A stretch of DNA of 64,000 bases from Labrys miyagiensis (lineage in GTDB: Bacteria; Pseudomonadota; Alphaproteobacteria; Rhizobiales; Labraceae), in contig NZ_BSPC01000057.1 in NCBI RefSeq assembly GCF_030160835.1, positions 1 through 64,000 of the forward strand, given 5' to 3'. Position 1 is the first letter of the stretch. Each line of letters starts with the position of its first letter. The translations under genes and the position numbers were made by a program. Positions 62,298-64,000 of this stretch are shown here, piece by piece. The notes beneath the pieces were generated by a model. It did not search any database. It was not told where the DNA came from and worked only from the letters and a program-made list of their open reading frames with translations.

Positions 62298-64000
62298 ATG
62301 TCCACGAACGCCAATGCCGCCGATCTCAATCGGATGCCACAGCGTGCAGCGCTGTATCTTCGCGTCTCCACGGGACGGCAGGCGGAAGCCGATCTATCAA
62401 TTCCCGACCAGCGGCGGCAGGTTCTTGCCTTCTGCGCTGCTCGCGGCTGGGAAGTCGTAATCGAGTTCGTCGAACCTGGCGCGAGCGGCATGGATGATCG
62501 CCGCCCTGAATTTCAGCGGCTGCTCGATATGGCGACGGCAGGCGGCGCGCCGTTCGAGGTAATTGTTGTCCATTCATTCAGTCGCTTTGCCCGCGACCAT
62601 TTTGCGCTCGAATATCAGGTTCGCAAGCTCCGCAAGGCAGGCGTCCGGCTGGTCAGCATTACCCAGGATCTCGGCGACGATCCGATGAGCGTCATGGTCC
62701 GGCAGGTCTTGACGCTGTTTGACGAGTATCAGTCGAAGGAGAACGCGAAACACACCTTGCGGGCCATGCAGGAAAATGCGCGGCAGGGCTTCTGGAACGG
62801 CGCGAAGGCACCTTACGGATACGCGGTGGTCGACGCCGAACAGCGCGGCTCGAAGACCAAGAAGCGCCTCGCCATTGATCCGGTCGAGGCCGAAGTCGTG
62901 CGCCTCATGTTCAAGCTCTTCCGTCAGGGAGACGGAACATCGGGTCCGATGGGTGTGAAGGCCGTCACGAACTGGCTCAACATCCACGGCTACCGTACGC
63001 GCCTCGGCTCACGGTGGGCCATCGGTCCGCTCCACCAGATTTTCACGCGTGCGACCTACAAGGGCGAACACCGTTTCAATCGCAAAACCGCAAAGACACA
63101 GGAGGCCAAGCCTGTAGAGGAACAGATCATTGTTCCGGTTGATTCGATTATTGATGCGGCAACCTTCGATGCCGTCCAGGCATTGCTCAAAGCCAAGAAT
63201 CCGCGAGTCGTTCCGCCACGCGTTGTCACCGGTCCAATCCTTTTGACTGGCATCGCAACCTGCGCCGGTTGCGGTGGCGGCATGACGCTGCGCACCGGAA
63301 AGTCTGGTCGCTATCGCTATTATACGTGCGCGACGTGCGCACGGCAGGGCAAGTCGGCCTGCAAGGGCCGCTCGATCCCAATGGAGAAACTTGACCAGCT
63401 TGTTACCGATAGGCTGGCCGATAAGCTCCTTACGCCTGAGCGCGTCGGCAAATTGTTAGTCGGCGTGTTAGAGCGTCAATCTTTAAGAGATGAGGACTAT
63501 GCAGTTTCCCTGACCGCATTGCGTGCGAAGCTCACAGACGCCGAAAGCCGTCTCGGGCGGCTCTACGCCGCAATCGAGAGCGGCATCGTTGATCCAAACG
63601 ACACAACGCTCAAGGAACGAGTTGCGGTGGTAAAATCCGAGCGCGATATCGCTCAGGTTTCCTTCGACCGTGCAGTCGCAGAGATGAAGCCTGAAACGAG
63701 AATCTCGGAGGAAAAGATCGCCGCCTTCATTGAGGTGATGCGCAAAAACGTGCTGAGTGGCGACACACCTTTCCGGCGTGCCTACATCCGTTCCATGATC
63801 GACCAAGTGGAGGTGGATGACGCCGAAATCCGCATTCACGGGCGGCAAACCGTTCTGGAGCGCCTTGTAATGGGCGGCGGCGCAGCTCCGGCAGGAGTGC
63901 CCAGTTTTGTTCGTAAGTGGCGTGCCCGAGAGGATTCGAACCGTTATCGGATCGCTGTCAATCTGGCCTCTCCGCCCCACTTTGGCGATCCTGGACTGAC
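62298..64000 (+). CDS. Large serine recombinase (open at window edge)
   Basis: 567 codons from ATG 62298 with no stop before base 64000. The catalytic domain has the nucleophile Ser in ALYLRVSTGRQAEADLSIPD, VVHSFSRFARDHF and FDEYQSKENAKHT. The recombinase domain (FWNGAKAPYGYAVVD, NIHGYRTRLGSRWAIGPLHQ) and a zinc-ribbon (ATCAGCGGGMTLRTGKSGR, YTCATCARQGKSACKG) follow, with a coiled coil at about 395-470. Large serine recombinases integrate or excise phages and elements. The reading frame passes through a tRNA-Arg-like fragment at 63918-63942 into the DNA beyond, so the natural C-terminus has probably been changed by integration. Confidence 0.9.
   Translation, partial: MSTNANAADLNRMPQRAALYLRVSTGRQAEADLSIPDQRRQVLAFCAARGWEVVIEFVEPGASGMDDRRPEFQRLLDMATAGGAPFEVIVVHSFSRFARDHFALEYQVRKLRKAGVRLVSITQDLGDDPMSVMVRQVLTLFDEYQSKENAKHTLRAMQENARQGFWNGAKAPYGYAVVDAEQRGSKTKKRLAIDPVEAEVVRLMFKLFRQGDGTSGPMGVKAVTNWLNIHGYRTRLGSRWAIGPLHQIFTRATYKGEHRFNRKTAKTQEAKPVEEQIIVPVDSIIDAATFDAVQALLKAKNPRVVPPRVVTGPILLTGIATCAGCGGGMTLRTGKSGRYRYYTCATCARQGKSACKGRSIPMEKLDQLVTDRLADKLLTPERVGKLLVGVLERQSLRDEDYAVSLTALRAKLTDAESRLGRLYAAIESGIVDPNDTTLKERVAVVKSERDIAQVSFDRAVAEMKPETRISEEKIAAFIEVMRKNVLSGDTPFRRAYIRSMIDQVEVDDAEIRIHGRQTVLERLVMGGGAAPAGVPSFVRKWRAREDSNRYRIAVNLASPPHFGDPGL
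63918..63942 (-). other. tRNA-Arg-like 3' fragment overlapping the recombinase gene (attachment site)
   Basis: On the minus strand GGTTCGAATCCTCTCGGGCA followed by CGCCA has the T-loop TTCGAAT, part of the T-stem, the acceptor strand CGGGCAC, a discriminator base and CCA of a tRNA, most like tRNA-Arg. The 5' side does not continue as a tRNA. It is read as WRAREDSN by the recombinase frame. It is probably the att core left by integration. Confidence 0.65.

Overview
The window looks like an accessory, mosaic part of an alphaproteobacterial genome, probably Hyphomicrobiales (Bradyrhizobium/Nitrobacteraceae-like or a relative). The grounds are GC-rich coding sequence, ExoF- and CapD-type exopolysaccharide genes, a Ti-type TraA relaxase with TraC/TraD and a Q-type oriT, two DUF982 genes, Tat-exported NMT1-like binding proteins, and many rhizobial-type small proteins. 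No species call is possible from sequence reading alone.

Layout. (1) 1-10.1 kb: a surface-polysaccharide locus. It has the start of a large Ig-like secreted protein, an ExoF-like export protein and a CapD-like sugar dehydratase on the minus strand, and a DegT aminotransferase, a small phosphoglycosyltransferase and a Wzx-like flippase on the plus strand. Relics of IS66 and IS91-like transposases lie inside it. (2) 10.4-18.7 kb: a tightly overlapping minus-strand operon of two Tat-exported solute-binding proteins, an SCO copper protein, a histidine kinase, a single-domain response regulator and a receiver-adenylate cyclase. A third copy of the binding protein lies downstream. (3) 19-21.2 kb: a SUMF1-type protein, a 154-bp inverted-repeat element and nested transposase relics. 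(4) 21.4-25.5 kb: a mobilisation module, alpA - traA - oriT - traC - traD, with no coupling protein or type IV secretion genes in view. (5) 25.7-43 kb: a patchwork of small accessory genes. It includes an IS21-family element with readable ends that split a small gene, a resolvase, a three-member family of about 90-residue proteins, DUF982 genes, zinc-ribbon paralogues and several broken genes. (6) 43.5-60.1 kb: a defence-like region. It holds a papain-like/peptidoglycan-binding protein, a trypsin-STAND-HEAT giant with its Trypco2 partner, an overlapping pair of YaaA/DUF6884-like and GIY-YIG-like genes, an extra cysS, an orphan membrane protein, and a two-gene unit of a 58-residue protein plus a Rad50/SMC-like ATPase. 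(7) 60.2-64 kb: a tRNA-Gly 3' fragment (attachment site), a tyrosine integrase with a small excisionase-like gene, and a large serine recombinase that is still open at the window edge and reads through a tRNA-Arg-like fragment.

The best candidates for little-described systems are the Trypco2 + trypsin-STAND-HEAT pair (45616-50898) and the 58-residue protein + Rad50-like ATPase pair (57515-60141). Both are arranged like anti-phage or conflict systems, but no activity can be claimed from sequence alone. The binding protein/SCO/kinase/cyclase operon is a third unusual assembly, probably a periplasm-to-cAMP signalling route. Many breakpoints (frameshifts, in-frame stops, IS fragments) show that the region collects and degrades foreign DNA.
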